DNA of 64,000 nucleotides from Pyrus communis (taxonomy: Eukaryota > Streptophyta > Magnoliopsida > Rosales > Rosaceae), in NCBI RefSeq assembly GCF_963583255.1, contig NC_084818.1:10604222-10668221 (forward strand), in the 5' to 3' direction. Shown here one piece after another: positions 23,412-33,339 of the stretch. The notes under the pieces were generated by a model. It did not search any database. It was not told the origin of the DNA and saw only the letters and a program-made list of their open reading frames with translations. Every line of letters begins with the position of its first letter. The first letter of the stretch is position 1. The position numbers were made by a program, and so were the translations under genes.

Positions 23412-23632
23412 CATTCAGAGACCGGAATCCTCTCCGGATCCTCTTTGTAGGATCCGAATGATCAATCAATCGTGTCTGTTCATTATACATCGGCCAATCA
23501 GTTTTCGTTAAGTACTATTTATATTCAATTTTAAACAAAAATTTTAAAATAATTTTTAACCGCACGATATACGATGAACGAACACGATTGATTGATCATC
23601 CGGATCCCTACAAAGAGGAGAGGATCTTATTC
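23412..23632. repeat. GGATCC-ended MITE, copy 3
   Basis: Same family as 3543-3758. The inverted ends are CTCTCCGGATCCTCTTTGTA and ATCCCTACAAAGAGGAGAGG. The internal CAATCAGTTTTCGTTAAGTA and the subterminal ATCAATCAATCGTG / CACGATTGATTGAT agree with copy 2. It lies 150 bp upstream of the CRF core promoter. Confidence 0.8.
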
Positions 23633-23639
23633 CTTCATT

Positions 23640-24545
23640 CAGAACTCTTTGTCAAATGCCCAATTTAGGGTTCATTATTTTGGAGTATTTTTTGTTTATA
23701 ATATTTGTGTAATTTCTTGGATACCGCTGCACATGTTGCAGTGTTACGAATTGAGTGTATAATTAATAACATTACATATCTGTGTGACTGTCATACCAAA
23801 TAATTTGTGTAATATAACGGATACATAGAATTTGACCAATAAAATCACATTAAACGTGTGAAAATAACAAATATTTTTCTTTGGGAGAACTTGAGATTAT
23901 TTGAATTGATATCTCTTGGTAAGTATTTTGTGCAACCCATAGTTATTTTTGCTTGGGGACCAAGTTTCTAGTATTCTACTTTCCTTCTATTGTATTAATC
24001 AAATCAAACGCCTCAATATTTATTTTTATGAATTTTTATATTTATTTTACAATTAATAAATATTTACAAAGCACTTATATAACGATTTATTTGCCACCCA
24101 CAATAAGTTACAATAAAACGTATTTCGTGTCAGCTAAACATAATACTTCTCAAATAAAGTGAAAATTAAGTGTCGCACAAAATATTAATTTATCTAGCGG
24201 CATATTATTAACTGAAAAAAAAAAAGTCAAATAAATATAATGGGCCTTGTTGGTGCTTGCGCTCCAAGTTACCAGTTCCCAAAAAACAACATATTTGTCT
24301 AGTAGCTATCCGATGTCGTCAACCATTACCTTATATATCATTTTTATTTTCTGCCACTCAAATTTTGGATTTTTCTTTTTGGGCTGTTGACTAACCAAAG
24401 ACCACTATATTTAATGCTGAAATTTATGTATAAGGAAACATACGGGAACATTACATAATTCTAGTAAAAATAGGGAACTGTTTTTAGCAGAGGTCTTCAA
24501 GGGAAGGATCCCATTTTAAAAAAATAAGAATATTTTATTTGCACA
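23640..24545. other. Intergenic, no gene seen
   Basis: AT-rich DNA without gene-like frames or clear repeats apart from short A/T runs. Confidence 0.4.
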
Positions 24546-24547
24546 AA

Positions 24548-24692
24548 TGATATTATCTATATTGATGAGGGAGGGTTTAGCCTCACAATGGGCCTGCAAT
24601 AATGTGGTTCAAATTTGCCTTGAGAATCGAACCTAAAACCTCTTACTTGTAAGTGAAGAGGAATACCACTAGACCGTAGTCCTAAGTGGCAT
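24548..24692 (-). repeat. tRNA-related SINE, copy 1
   Basis: Read on the minus strand it begins with GGACTACGGTCTAGTGGTAT, carrying an A-box-like TAGTGGTATTCCTCTTC, then a B-box-like GGTTCGATTCTC, then a tail ending near AGATAATATC. The same order is seen at 45846-45998 (-) and 62138-62304 (+). No poly(A) remains here. Confidence 0.7.
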
Positions 24693-24711
24693 AAATAAGA
24701 ATTAGTTGTGA

Positions 24712-25005
24712 AGTCCACACATCACATCGAGTTATCTATTTTTCAAGTTGCACCTTATAGATCATCCTTACAAAATATTAGCCAAATCGAAAATATTTGT
24801 AACATTTAATTGAGTTCAAAGAAATTGACGACTACTTTGTTCTATAAAAAAACAATGAAATTTTCATTGTAATAATTAAATAGGAAAATGGTTCCGGATT
24901 GAATTAAATTTTTTTCAAGAATGGTCTACCAATTGAGACTTAGAAAATAGACAATTCGAATCGTTGAAGATCGATTTGGAGTGAGTCTTACAACTAATTA
25001 CCATT
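24712..25005. repeat. Dispersed repeat also present at 63.2-63.9 kb
   Basis: The block containing TAGATCATCCTTACAAAATA, AATTGAGTTCAAAGAAATTG and, further on, TTCCGGATTGAATTAAATTT matches 63180-63356 plus 63812-63935. This copy is uninterrupted, so it serves as the empty-site reference for the insertion in the other copy. Confidence 0.7.
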
Positions 25006-25089
25006 TTCTAAAAAAAAATAGGGATCCCTTCCGAGTATAGTTATTAGCACTCTAAAAATCTCATCATACACTCCTCATAAGTATATTTT

Positions 25090-25252
25090 TAGGAAAACTA
25101 ATGAAAAATGCTTGAAAACGTTGAGTTTTAACGATAAAGACAAAATAAAGGGTAAAGTGAATAGTATCAGGATTGACTTTTTAGTGTAAAAATGTGGTTT
25201 TTCGTTAAAGTGAACAGTATCGTGGGTTTTTCGTTAAAACTTCCTATTTTTT
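25090..25252. repeat. Short MITE (GGAAAACTAATGAAAAA ends)
   Basis: The left end AGGAAAACTAATGAAAAATG pairs with the inverse of the right end GGTTTTTCGTTAAAACTTCC. The body contains AAATAAAGGGTAAAGTGAAT. The arms and short length fit a non-autonomous DNA transposon common in Rosaceae; the family link is recalled, not searched. Confidence 0.65.
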
Positions 25253-25307
25253 TCTTTTTAATTATAAAAAAATTTAAAATACAAAATGAGAAATTTTAAA
25301 CTGCTAA

Positions 25308-26274
25308 GACCATCTCCAAAAGAGATGTCAAAATGTCCAAATCAGTAATAACAGTAAAAAAAGACAACTGCAATGTTTTCCAACCAAAAAGCCAAATTTG
25401 ATGTGTCATGATATGGAATAGCAGCTCTCCCCTTGTTGTCAAATTTGACAACAGTTTCAAATATTTTTTTAATTAAATTTTAAATGTTATTTTATTAATT
25501 GTTTTTATCAGATTTGCATCTCTCCTCTCTCATTAGAACCTGAGAAGCGCCGGCGGTGTTATGACGGTGCTGATTCCGAGGAACACGACTATTCCGAGGA
25601 AGAAAGAGCAGATTTTCTCGATTTATTCGGATAATCAGCTGGGAGTTTTGATTCATGTTTATGAAGGAGAGCGGGCGAGGACGAAGGATAATAATTTGTT
25701 GGGGAAATTCGAGCTCACCGGAATCCCTCCTGCTCCCAGAGACGTGCCTCAGATCAATGTCTGTTTGGACATTGATGCGAATGGGATATTGAACGTGTCG
25801 GCGGAGGATAAGACGGCGGGGGCTGAGCAAGGAGGAGATAGAGAAGATGGTACAGGATGCGGAGAAGTACAGGGCGGAGGACGAGGAGGTGAAGAAGAAG
25901 GTGGAAGCAAAGAATGCGTTGGAGAATTATGCGTACAACATGAGGAACACCGTGAGGAATGATAAATTTGCCGGGAAATTGGATCCGGCGGACAAGGAGA
26001 AGATCGAGAAGGCGGTGGACGACGCGATTAATTGGCTGGAGGGGAACCAGTTGGCGAAAGTTGATGAGTTGGAGGACAAGTTGAAGGAGCTGGAGCCTGG
26101 AGGGGCTGTGCAATCCTATTAAAAAAATAAAAAGAAAAGAAAATAGTGTAATAAAATAATATTTAATTTGACATACAAAGTAAAGAGCAAAATTTAAAAA
26201 AATATCAAAACACCATATAAATCGTCAAATTTAAAATTTATATTTAAAATTTGATATCTCCGAAGAAGACGCTC
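25308..26274. mobile_element. Harbinger-type MITE carrying an HSP70 fragment
   Basis: The left end GACCATCTCCAAAAGAGATG pairs, with mismatches, with the inverse of the right end CATCTTC-type sequence (the plus strand reads GATATCTCCGAAGAAGACGC up to 26272). Flanks read TAA on the left and TAG on the right, close to the 3-bp TTA/TAA target duplication of PIF/Harbinger elements. The same TIR type bounds the empty element at 62750-63132. Between the arms lies the HSP70 piece (25538-26120). The arms share further AT-rich sequence (AAATTAAATTTTAAATGTTA on the left against an inverse AATTAAATATTATTTTATTA on the right). Capture of a gene piece by a TIR element is the simplest reading. Confidence 0.6.
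25538..26120 (+). pseudogene. HSP70 C-terminal fragment, frameshifted
   Basis: Starts inside the protein at the [16 protein letters not shown] block, in the substrate-binding domain, and continues through [19 protein letters not shown] and [18 protein letters not shown]. There about 45-50 bases that encode the usual ITITNDKG segment are missing and the frame shifts. The helical lid resumes as [20 protein letters not shown] and runs to [18 protein letters not shown] second small change shifts the end (EGLCNPI in another frame) and the homology stops; the family's last 40 or so residues, including the EEVD end, are absent. The ATPase domain is also absent. It lacks introns within the piece and sits inside a MITE-like element. 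It cannot be a working chaperone; it could be transcribed. Confidence 0.9.
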
Positions 26275-26279
26275 TAGTA

Positions 26280-27662
26280 ACGATTTCCTAAAAGCATGCA
26301 AGACAAATTAGGGAGTATCGTGTATCATATCATGGCTTGGGAATTGGTGGCAAGGAAACCGCAAGGACTTTCTCTTCTCTGCTCTCATTTGTTGCTTTCC
26401 AACTTGTCACCATTCATCAATTGCTCACATCACCAAAGTTAACTCCCTCCAATTTCCTTCCTCCCTCTAAAGCAACGAGTGGATTGCTAAGAAATTTCCT
26501 TCCACTATAAAAGCAAGTGGTGGTCAACGTCTAAGACTAATTGGTGTAAATTATTTTTTTATTGGTTGAAAGAACATTATTTCTCTCAAATTTGGGTCCA
26601 ACTTTCATACTAAGTTGAGCACTAGATGACTTGAATTCACGCTGACCACATCATCTAAACCAATTCACGTCATGAAATGCTTGTATTATTCCATACCATG
26701 TAGCATGGAATAATATTCCCTAAAATTCTTTTATATTTCATTAGATAGTATGTACCACTTGAATGAAGTGTTAGATGTGCAACAAAAATCTATGAGTCAA
26801 AGATTCACGACAGCCTAGAAAATCTCTTTCTTAGGATAACAATTTAAATAGGCTACACCGCCATATGGCGTCTAATGCCATAACAAGCACATATGAGGAA
26901 AAAAACGTACACATATCTTTATATTATTGACATAAAATGTCTATGTGACTGTGTACTTAGTGTCATATAAGTTGCTATCGTTTTTTCTTATCTAATTTCA
27001 TGTATTTCCTTTCAATTTAATTTCAAACTTGAAAGTGTGTACATTTGGGGGTTTTGTTATGTCAGATTTGGAGATAATCCGTCAGAAACACTTCCATTTA
27101 CATGAAAAGCAGGGGAATGTACAAGTGAAAATGATGTTTAGCTTGGAAGAAGAAAGCTCTGAGTAAAAAAAGTGTGTTTGTGTTCAGCATGTAGCAGAAA
27201 CCACAAAGTTATTTCATGCAAAATCTTTGGCTTATCTAGAAGCACTTATTTCAAACCATATTCAAATTAAGCTTTTCTGAACAAAGAGTGGAAAAGTTGT
27301 CGCACCTAGCTACTTCAAGTTTCAAAACATAAATAAAAACTCTCTTTAGAAAAAGGAATTCAATTTTTTTTTCAAATAACTTAATAGCTAAGTATCCTGC
27401 ACTTATGCCAGCCAGAGGAATCCAAATTGACAGGACAACATATAAGTCGTTATATTATCTTTGGGTCTTCGGGTTCGGGTCTAGGGCGTCCCTAAGGTGC
27501 CGGCGGAGTTTTAAAGTAACATTCTCAAATCTCTAATCCGCCTCTTTTATGGTTAAGAATCTTAGGATTATGATGGGATGGTATAATTTATGGTTAAAAA
27601 ATAAAATAAAATGAAACTGTCTCATTCCGTTCCACACATAAACATTGCACTAAACAACAGAC
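26280..27662. other. Intergenic, no gene seen
   Basis: AT-rich with scattered short repeats. No frame of interest. The end near 27600-27667 (TCTCATTCCGTTCCACACAT) is the left half of the DNA into which the LTR retrotransposon inserted; its right half continues at 36041. Confidence 0.4.
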
Positions 27663-28283
27663 GGAACTGTAGACATCGAAATTTCAGTAAAACAAATGTT
27701 CACCAATGCATTAAAGTTTTGACGTGTCAAGGCATACATGGCATACGCCACGTGTTGTACAAATTGTACACATGGCGTGTGACTCAACAAAATAGGAAGA
27801 AATACCCTTGAAGGATTAAACAAGTTTTTCTTCTCATTTTGGGCAATGACAAGGCAAGTACATTTCAATCCATTGAGGATCAAAACAAGTTTTTCTTCTC
27901 ATGTTGGGCAATGACAAGGCAAGCACACTTCAATCCATTACGGATCAAAGCAAGTTTTTCTCATTTGGGCAATGACAAAGCATACACATTTCAAGTTTAA
28001 AATGGTGTTAAGTGGGAAATTAGGCCATAAGTTAGACCACTTCAAGTTTAAAATGGTATTAAGTGGGAAATTAGGCCATAAGTTACACCACTTCAATTTC
28101 AATATTGCATTAAGTGGGAAATTAGGCCATAAGTTAGACCACTTCAAGTTTAAAATGGTATTAAGTGGGAAATTAGGCCATAAGTTACACCACTTCAATT
28201 TCAATATTGCATTAAGTGGGAAAATTAGGCAATGGTGCTTGGAAAGGAAAAAAATATTTTGTGGTGGTTCTTCATTCTCAAAG

Positions 28284-28295
28284 CCTATAAATAGG
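28284..28295 (+). promoter_or_regulatory. LTR TATA box
   Basis: CCTATAAATAGG lies in the middle of the LTR, between the U3-type tandem repeats and the downstream hairpin units. The same site is at 35230-35241 in the 3' LTR. Transcription of the element should start about 30 bp downstream, placing the inverted-repeat array inside the R/U5 part of the RNA. Confidence 0.75.
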
Positions 28296-28459
28296 CTTCT
28301 CCATCAAGGTATCAAGCATCAAGGAATTCACAAATACATTTCTCTACTCCCAAATTGGAAGAGAATTCCCCAAATCCTTGAAGCTTTGAAACTCCAAAGC
28401 TCTCAAGCATCCAAATTCCCAAGAATTCCGAAGGATCAAGAAAGCACTCTTCGTTCTTC

Positions 28460-28960
28460 GTCAAATCCTCCTTCAAGATCAAGCCCCAACGGCCCTTGAA
28501 GAACTCCCACCAACTCAAGATCAAGCCCCGACGGGCCCTTGAAGAAAGTGTTCATCATTCATCATCCGTTCATCCTAAGATCAAGCCCCAACGGCCCTTT
28601 GGATCAACAACCTCAACAAACCCATACACCCATTCTTCAAGATCAAGCCCAACGCCCCTTGAAGATCCGTTCAACAACTGTTCATCCAAGATCAAGCCCC
28701 GACGGCCCTTGGATCAACAAACAAATCCACACATCTATTCTTCAAGATCAAGCCCAAAAGCCCTTGAAGAAAACCAACTGTTCATTCAAGATCAAGCTTC
28801 GACGGCCCTTGAAGAAAACCAACCGTTCTTCAAGATCAAGCCCAAAAGCCCTTGAAGATCCGCTCATCCATCAACATTCAAGATCAAGCCCCGAAGGCCC
28901 TTGAAGAAACTTACAATTGTTCATCCAAGATCAAGCCTCGACGGCCCTTGGATCAACAAA
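28460..28960 (+). repeat. Array of about ten short inverted-repeat units in the LTR
   Basis: Units of about 30 bp separated by 12-25 bp. Each reads (C)TTCAAG-ATCAA-GCC-loop-GGC-C-CTTGAA(G). The outer arms TTCAAG and CTTGAA are complementary, as are GCC and GGC. In the units near 28685 and 28925 the arms read ATCCAAG and CTTGGAT: both sides are changed together. A third unit near 28565 has TCCTAAG with CTTTGGA. This co-change suggests that pairing matters. The 3' LTR has the same array (about 35406-35905). Confidence 0.75.
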
Positions 28961-29096
28961 TCTACATCTTACAGAGATAGAATCAGAGGACCAAATTTGA
29001 GAGAGATCGTAACCCCAAAATCATAAACACAAAAAATATTATTTTGTACACGTTTATTCTGGTTTCTTGTTTCAAGGAATCTTTCGTGTTCACAAA

Positions 29097-29116
29097 TTTG
29101 GCACGCCCGGTGGGAT
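29097..29116 (+). other. Primer-binding-site position
   Basis: TTTGGCACGCCCGGTGGGAT lies 2 bp after the 5' LTR end, where the minus-strand primer tRNA pairs. The TGG start fits a tRNA CCA end. I cannot assign the tRNA with confidence. Confidence 0.55.
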
Positions 29117-29166
29117 CATCTCTACCTCTCATCTCTGTCTCCGTTCAAGATATTCAAGCACAGTCC

Positions 29167-29505
29167 ATGACTTCAAACAAAGAACAAGTCATGACTATCG
29201 GCACTACCTCCATTGAAAAACAGCTGGTTCAGATGAAGGAAACAATTGCAAGGCTGCTAAAGACTGCAGAGGAGAAAAACTTGCAAACCGCCGGACTCAT
29301 CAACCGTCTGGAGGCGCAACATGGCGTCAAAGTGAAACCAAGCTCTCTTCCAACTAAGAAGACCGAAGAAGGCTTTAACCCAAATGCCTACGAACTCATG
29401 TCAAAGGCTAGGCATGGCTTTGCTTCCTCTTCAAATCTTGGAAAGAAGGTTTCAAACACCGTCAACGACAAAGATCGTGACCTCACAAAACTCAAAAGAA
29501 GTTGA
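29167..29505 (+). CDS. Short N-terminal gag-like ORF
   Basis: 112 codons from ATG 29167 to the TGA at 29503-29505. It opens [20 protein letters not shown] and carries a predicted heptad-rich helix ([16 protein letters not shown]). The same module recurs in the next frame at about 29856-30006 ([20 protein letters not shown]). It ends where the long gag frame is already open in another register, so it could be a duplicate that lost its link to gag, or be joined to it by frameshifting; the first is simpler. Confidence 0.5.
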   Translation: MTSNKEQVMTIGTTSIEKQLVQMKETIARLLKTAEEKNLQTAGLINRLEAQHGVKVKPSSLPTKKTEEGFNPNAYELMSKARHGFASSSNLGKKVSNTVNDKDRDLTKLKRS

Positions 29506-29555
29506 AGGAGCATGGTTACGGAGTTGACAACAACCAAAGCACACCTCCAAAATCA

Positions 29556-31499
29556 ATGGCATCAAGCAAGGGACAAGCCGTTCTTGCAACCACCAAGGGA
29601 AGAAGCATAAGCACTTCCGCCGCAAATGGAGCATCCATTGGTGCCACAACCACTTCTCAACATGCCGCTGCAAAGTTGGTACTGCTAAGCAAGCAAGAGC
29701 AGCATCAAAGGCGCGAGTCGGTCATCCACCTGACCTTGATGGGGGCACCAAAGCATGCTATTGAGGCACACAAGATGACACCCCAAAATGGCCAATGGGG
29801 TTCTTCATCAACACTATGGATGTCTGAAGGAAAGTCATGTCTATTGGTTGCACAAGTCATGACCATCGGCGTCACCTCTGTTGAAGAACAACTGGCTCAA
29901 ATGAGCGAAGCAATTGCAAAGCTTACACAGACTGTGGAAGAGAAGGACTTGCAGATTGCCGCACTTGTCAACCAACTAGATGCGCTGCCCGACGTGAAAG
30001 TCGACCCAAATGTTGGCCTATTAAAGAAAGAAGTCGACGAAGAAGAGGAGCCTCCAGTGGAGAAAGTCGAAGAGAAGCTGAAGCTAGACCAAGCAACGGC
30101 GTTCATGGAATCTCTCTCTATCCAGCAGCTACAGGAGATGATCGCAAGCACTGTCAAGACACAGTACGAAGGAAGCTCGCATGACTCCGTACTGTACTCA
30201 AAGCCTTACTCCAAGAAGATTGATGCTTTGAAGATGCCAAGGGGTTATCAGCCCCCAAAATTCATGCAGTTCGATGGAAAAGGCAACCCGAAGCAACATG
30301 TCGCCCATTTCATTGAAACTTGCAACAATGCTGGGACAGAGGGAGACTACCTTGTCAAACAGTTCGTACGTTCGCTGAAAAGTAACGCTTTTGACTGGTA
30401 CATCGACCTCGAACCCGAGTCTATCAACAGTTGGGACCAGCTAGAAAGGGAATTCCTCAACCGTTTCTACAGCACTCGTCGTACTGTAAGCATGCTAGAG
30501 CTGACCAGTACGAAACAGTGGAGAGATGAACCTGTCATCAACTACATAAATAGATGGCGCTCCTTAAGTCTGGATTGTAAAGATCGGCTTTCTGAAACCT
30601 CTGCCATTGAGATGTGCGTTCAAGGCATGCAGTGGGGACTACACTACATCCTTCAAGGCATCAAACCACGAACATTTGAGGAGTTAGCCACCCGCGCCCA
30701 TGATATGGAGTTAAGCATCACCCGTCATGGGAAGAAAGAACAGATCGCCGACTACAAGAATGACAAAGTTTTGGGGCCCAAGGTGGATAAGGCTGCGTGG
30801 AAACCCACCAAGGAAGCAATGACGGTCAACACAACTCCAGTCAAAACCCATACACGAGGCAAGGCGATTCAAACTGAAGCTTTTCGTGATCAAGAGATAC
30901 GTAGACGCACTTTGAAGGAGCTTGAGGAGAAGACTTATCCATTCCCCGACTCTGACGTGGTTGCCATGTTGAAAGACTTGCTTGACAAAAAGGTGATCGA
31001 CCTACCTGAGTGCAAACGGCCGGAAGAGATGAACCGTACTGACAATCCAAGGTACTGTAAATTCCACCGCTTCATTGGTCATCCGACGGAAAAGTGCTTT
31101 GTGCTAAAAGATCTCATCATGAAGTTAGCTCAGAAAGGGATCATCGAGCTAGATCTTAATGATGTGGTGAAGTCAAACTATACCACCGTCACTTCTGGCT
31201 CTTTGAACTCAAAATCTTCACCTCAACCGCTGGGGGCATGCTCCAAAACCATGTCAGTCACGTCAAGTGAAGTTGAAGGATGGACTTATGTCACTCCAAA
31301 GAAAATGCACAAGAAACATAGGTCTCCTCCACAAGTTCACCAATCGGAAATGGGGCAAAGCAGCTACCGTCAACCTTCAAAGCTACATGAAAGTGTTGAG
31401 GATGAGGAAGTTATGACACAAAGATCGTCCGTTGCCATCACAATGCGCGATTTCTTCCCCAAAGACTTCTTCAATCACTCGGTCAAGACTCCTTGCTAA
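29556..31499 (+). CDS. gag: Retrotransposon gag polyprotein (Ty3/gypsy type)
   Basis: About 647 codons from the first ATG (29556); the frame is open from 29502. A coiled-coil module ([20 protein letters not shown]) comes first, then an acidic linker. The retrotransposon gag domain starts near residue 236 ([20 protein letters not shown]) and continues through [20 protein letters not shown] and [17 protein letters not shown]. Near residue 500 a [14 protein letters not shown] motif resembles the zinc-knuckle-like site of plant gypsy gag proteins. Gag forms the cytoplasmic particle that packages element RNA. The frame ends shortly after [10 protein letters not shown], the place where protease would start in a full element. 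The frame is intact, so selection or youth has kept it open; pol is missing entirely. Confidence 0.9.
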   Translation: MASSKGQAVLATTKGRSISTSAANGASIGATTTSQHAAAKLVLLSKQEQHQRRESVIHLTLMGAPKHAIEAHKMTPQNGQWGSSSTLWMSEGKSCLLVAQVMTIGVTSVEEQLAQMSEAIAKLTQTVEEKDLQIAALVNQLDALPDVKVDPNVGLLKKEVDEEEEPPVEKVEEKLKLDQATAFMESLSIQQLQEMIASTVKTQYEGSSHDSVLYSKPYSKKIDALKMPRGYQPPKFMQFDGKGNPKQHVAHFIETCNNAGTEGDYLVKQFVRSLKSNAFDWYIDLEPESINSWDQLEREFLNRFYSTRRTVSMLELTSTKQWRDEPVINYINRWRSLSLDCKDRLSETSAIEMCVQGMQWGLHYILQGIKPRTFEELATRAHDMELSITRHGKKEQIADYKNDKVLGPKVDKAAWKPTKEAMTVNTTPVKTHTRGKAIQTEAFRDQEIRRRTLKELEEKTYPFPDSDVVAMLKDLLDKKVIDLPECKRPEEMNRTDNPRYCKFHRFIGHPTEKCFVLKDLIMKLAQKGIIELDLNDVVKSNYTTVTSGSLNSKSSPQPLGACSKTMSVTSSEVEGWTYVTPKKMHKKHRSPPQVHQSEMGQSSYRQPSKLHESVEDEEVMTQRSSVAITMRDFFPKDFFNHSVKTPC

Positions 31500-31545
31500 G
31501 AAGATTGCAAGGAATGCCTCTCTAAGATCGTTTGACAAATTCAAA

Positions 31546-31822
31546 CACGCTCCTCGTTCGCACGAGCCTAAAAGGCGACAACCAACGCTCCTCGTTCGCA
31601 CGAGCATAAAAGGCGACAACCAACGCTCCTCGTTCGCACGAGCCTAAAAGCCGACAACCAAAGCTCCTCGTTCGCACGAGCCTAAAAGGTGACAACAAAC
31701 GCTCCTTGCCTGCACGAGCTGAAACTGCAAACGGCACCAAACGCTCCTTGCCTACACGAGCTGAAACTGCAAACGGCACCAAACGCTCCTGGCCCGCAAG
31801 AGCATAAACTGTGTACGGCAAA
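31546..31822 (+). repeat. 39/42-bp minisatellite downstream of gag
   Basis: Four units of about 39 bp (GCTCCTCGTTCGCACGAGCC then TAAAAGGCGACAACCAAC) are followed by three related units of about 42 bp (GCTCCTTGCCTGCACGAGCT then GAAACTGCAAACGGCACCAA). Each contains a small inverted repeat (CTCGT..ACGAG, or GCTC..GAGC). It starts about 45 bp after the gag stop and ends at an A-run. Confidence 0.85.
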
Positions 31823-31826
31823 ATCA

Positions 31827-31827
31827 T

Positions 31828-31860
<33 letters not shown>

Positions 31861-32093
31861 ATCACTCATTTGAACTACGTCATGACTTGATCCCTCCTCA
31901 ACCAAGGGTACGTAGGCAACTTGAAACTTCAAAACTTCAAGTACAGTCACATCATCAAAATAAAAAAAAATAAAAATAAAAAAAAAGGGAAATAACACAT
32001 CTTGGTGATGTATATGTTTTATCTGTATTTAGCACAATACACTAAATAAAATAAAGCATGTTCATTGATCTCCGAGAAATTACAAGTGCGTAC

Positions 32094-32125
<32 letters not shown>

Positions 32126-32130
32126 AAAGA
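31827..32130. repeat. A-rich stretch with three long A-runs
   Basis: A-runs at about 31828-31858, 31962-31986 and 32094-32129 surround short unique DNA. They read as T-runs on the coding strand of the antisense ORF, directly after its stop at 32147, so they might serve as its 3' flank. Length in the assembly may be unreliable. Confidence 0.5.
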
Positions 32131-32146
32131 AAGAGAGATGGAGCTT

Positions 32147-32755
32147 TCATAAAGGTTGTTCACGTGAAGCCCCACTACTTGGGAAAACTACAGAAGCGGG
32201 AGGCATCAAAGAAGAGGCCTCAATACTTGTTGGAACACTAGATGAGCCAGGAAAAAGGTGCCTCTGGAAGAAAGCAGCAAGTCTTTGACGGTCACTTTGA
32301 ATTCGACCACTGGATTCTTGCAGCTCATCAAGCTTCCTCTTCATGCCCGTCGAATAGTTATTTGCAAGCACATGCAAACTTCTATTCTCGTGCTTAAGCT
32401 GTTTGATCTCTTGCTTAAGAGTTTCCACCTCCGCCATCAATGATTCCACTTGGCGGGATCGAGCAAGTAGGCGTTGGCCCATGTTGGACACAGAGCCTGC
32501 GCACTGAACACTGAGAGTTAGGGACTCTTGAACGGCCAACTCATCGGACCGTTCTGAAAGCAGCCTACTATCTTTTGGAGTGAAGAAGTTCCTAGCTACT
32601 ATCGTAGCTGTTGTTGCGTCCTTCATCACAGAATCTTCACCTGTCAAAGGGCCATTAGAAGATAAGAAAGAAGGGCACCATACATTTACCTGACGCGGCG
32701 CACTCGGATCACTGCTGAGACTCAAATCTAAACAAATGTTAGACGGGTTAGCCAT
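32147..32755 (-). CDS. Antisense coiled-coil ORF inside the retrotransposon
   Basis: 202 codons on the strand opposite to gag, starting at ATG 32753-32755 (MANPSNICLDLSLSSDPSAP). No family is recognised. Visible parts: a Ser/Pro-rich N-terminus; a central stretch (DSRLLSERSDELAVQESLTL); a strong coiled coil at about 100-150 (RQVESLMAEVETLKQEIKQL, KHENRSLHVLANN); and a low-complexity Ser/Pro tail. Additional ORFs, sense or antisense, are documented in several plant LTR retrotransposons, with unknown role. An A/T-rich TATA-like CATATATAGGG on the minus strand near 33174-33185 could drive it. No introns needed. The long open frame in an element with 0.6% LTR divergence shows youth, not necessarily function. 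Confidence 0.6.
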   Translation of the reverse strand: MANPSNICLDLSLSSDPSAPRQVNVWCPSFLSSNGPLTGEDSVMKDATTATIVARNFFTPKDSRLLSERSDELAVQESLTLSVQCAGSVSNMGQRLLARSRQVESLMAEVETLKQEIKQLKHENRSLHVLANNYSTGMKRKLDELQESSGRIQSDRQRLAAFFQRHLFPGSSSVPTSIEASSLMPPASVVFPSSGASREQPL

Positions 32756-33173
32756 TGTCAAAAGGTTAAAAGAGAAAGGTGGATGGAGTAAAATCAGAAA
32801 GGGCCGAAGACGATTTTCACAAACGAGCGATCTTCAAAGTGTGCATGTTGGAGGTGATCGATACCTCTATAAAAAACCAAGGCGACACGACCACCGATTC
32901 AAAAAATCGGATTTTCCTGCGTGAAGTTCGGCGACGCTTTCGCGGCTTTTCAGATAACGCGTTCAACTTTGTCAAAAGATCTCTGACAAAGTTGAAAACA
33001 CGTGAAGGTTATCATCCCAACTACGCGCCTTTGCCAACAAGCGTGGTGACAGAGCCGCACCCGTGACTACTTTTTCGAAGAGGCGCTCGCTCAGAAATCG
33101 AAGAGACGCTTGTTAAAAAATCGAAGAGACGTTTGTCGACAAGGGTAAAAGAACATAACTTGCTATTGGGAAA

Positions 33174-33186
33174 TCCCTATATATGT
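33174..33186 (-). promoter_or_regulatory. Possible TATA box for the antisense ORF
   Basis: On the minus strand the sequence reads ACATATATAGGG. It lies about 420 bp before the antisense ATG with no in-frame competitor noted. This is motif evidence only. Confidence 0.3.
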
Positions 33187-33339
33187 CGACCTTCATCTTT
33201 TATGGCAAGGCAGACCTAAAAAAAAAAATGCCCAACTCTTCCTCACCTCTGAGGGCGCACTCCCAGCAAAGCCTCTCGAAATACTCAATTTTTTTTCTTC
33301 TTCCCCAAAGAAGATACCAGATGCCTGGAGTACAGATGA

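Larger units (their letters stand above)
27668..29094 (+). repeat. 5' LTR
   Basis: Begins TGTAGACATCG and ends CGTGTTCACA. Contents in order: CACGTG G-box near 27748; two to three copies of a 60-bp unit (AAGTTTTTCTTCTCATTTTG) at 27815-27985; about five copies of a 51-55-bp unit (TTAAGTGGGAAATTAGGCCA) at 27986-28228; TATA box CCTATAAATAGG at 28284-28295; then about ten inverted-repeat units AAGATCAAGCC..GGCCCTTGAAG from 28460 to 28955. The open frames through these repeats are translations of repeats, not genes. Confidence 0.95.

Noticed and set aside
27938..28904. Several open frames of 70-175 codons in the LTR on both strands
   Set aside because: They are translations of the tandem units (repeated LSGKLGHKLDHFKF and DQAQRPL-like strings) and appear identically in the 3' LTR. 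No codon bias or family.
28460..28960. CRISPR-like look of regularly spaced 25-30-bp repeats
   Set aside because: This is a plant LTR. The repeats are variable, lie within an LTR and have no cas genes.
31522..31998. 158-codon minus-strand frame
   Set aside because: It translates the minisatellite and the A-runs (poly-Phe), with repeated SARAGKERL-like strings. Not a gene.
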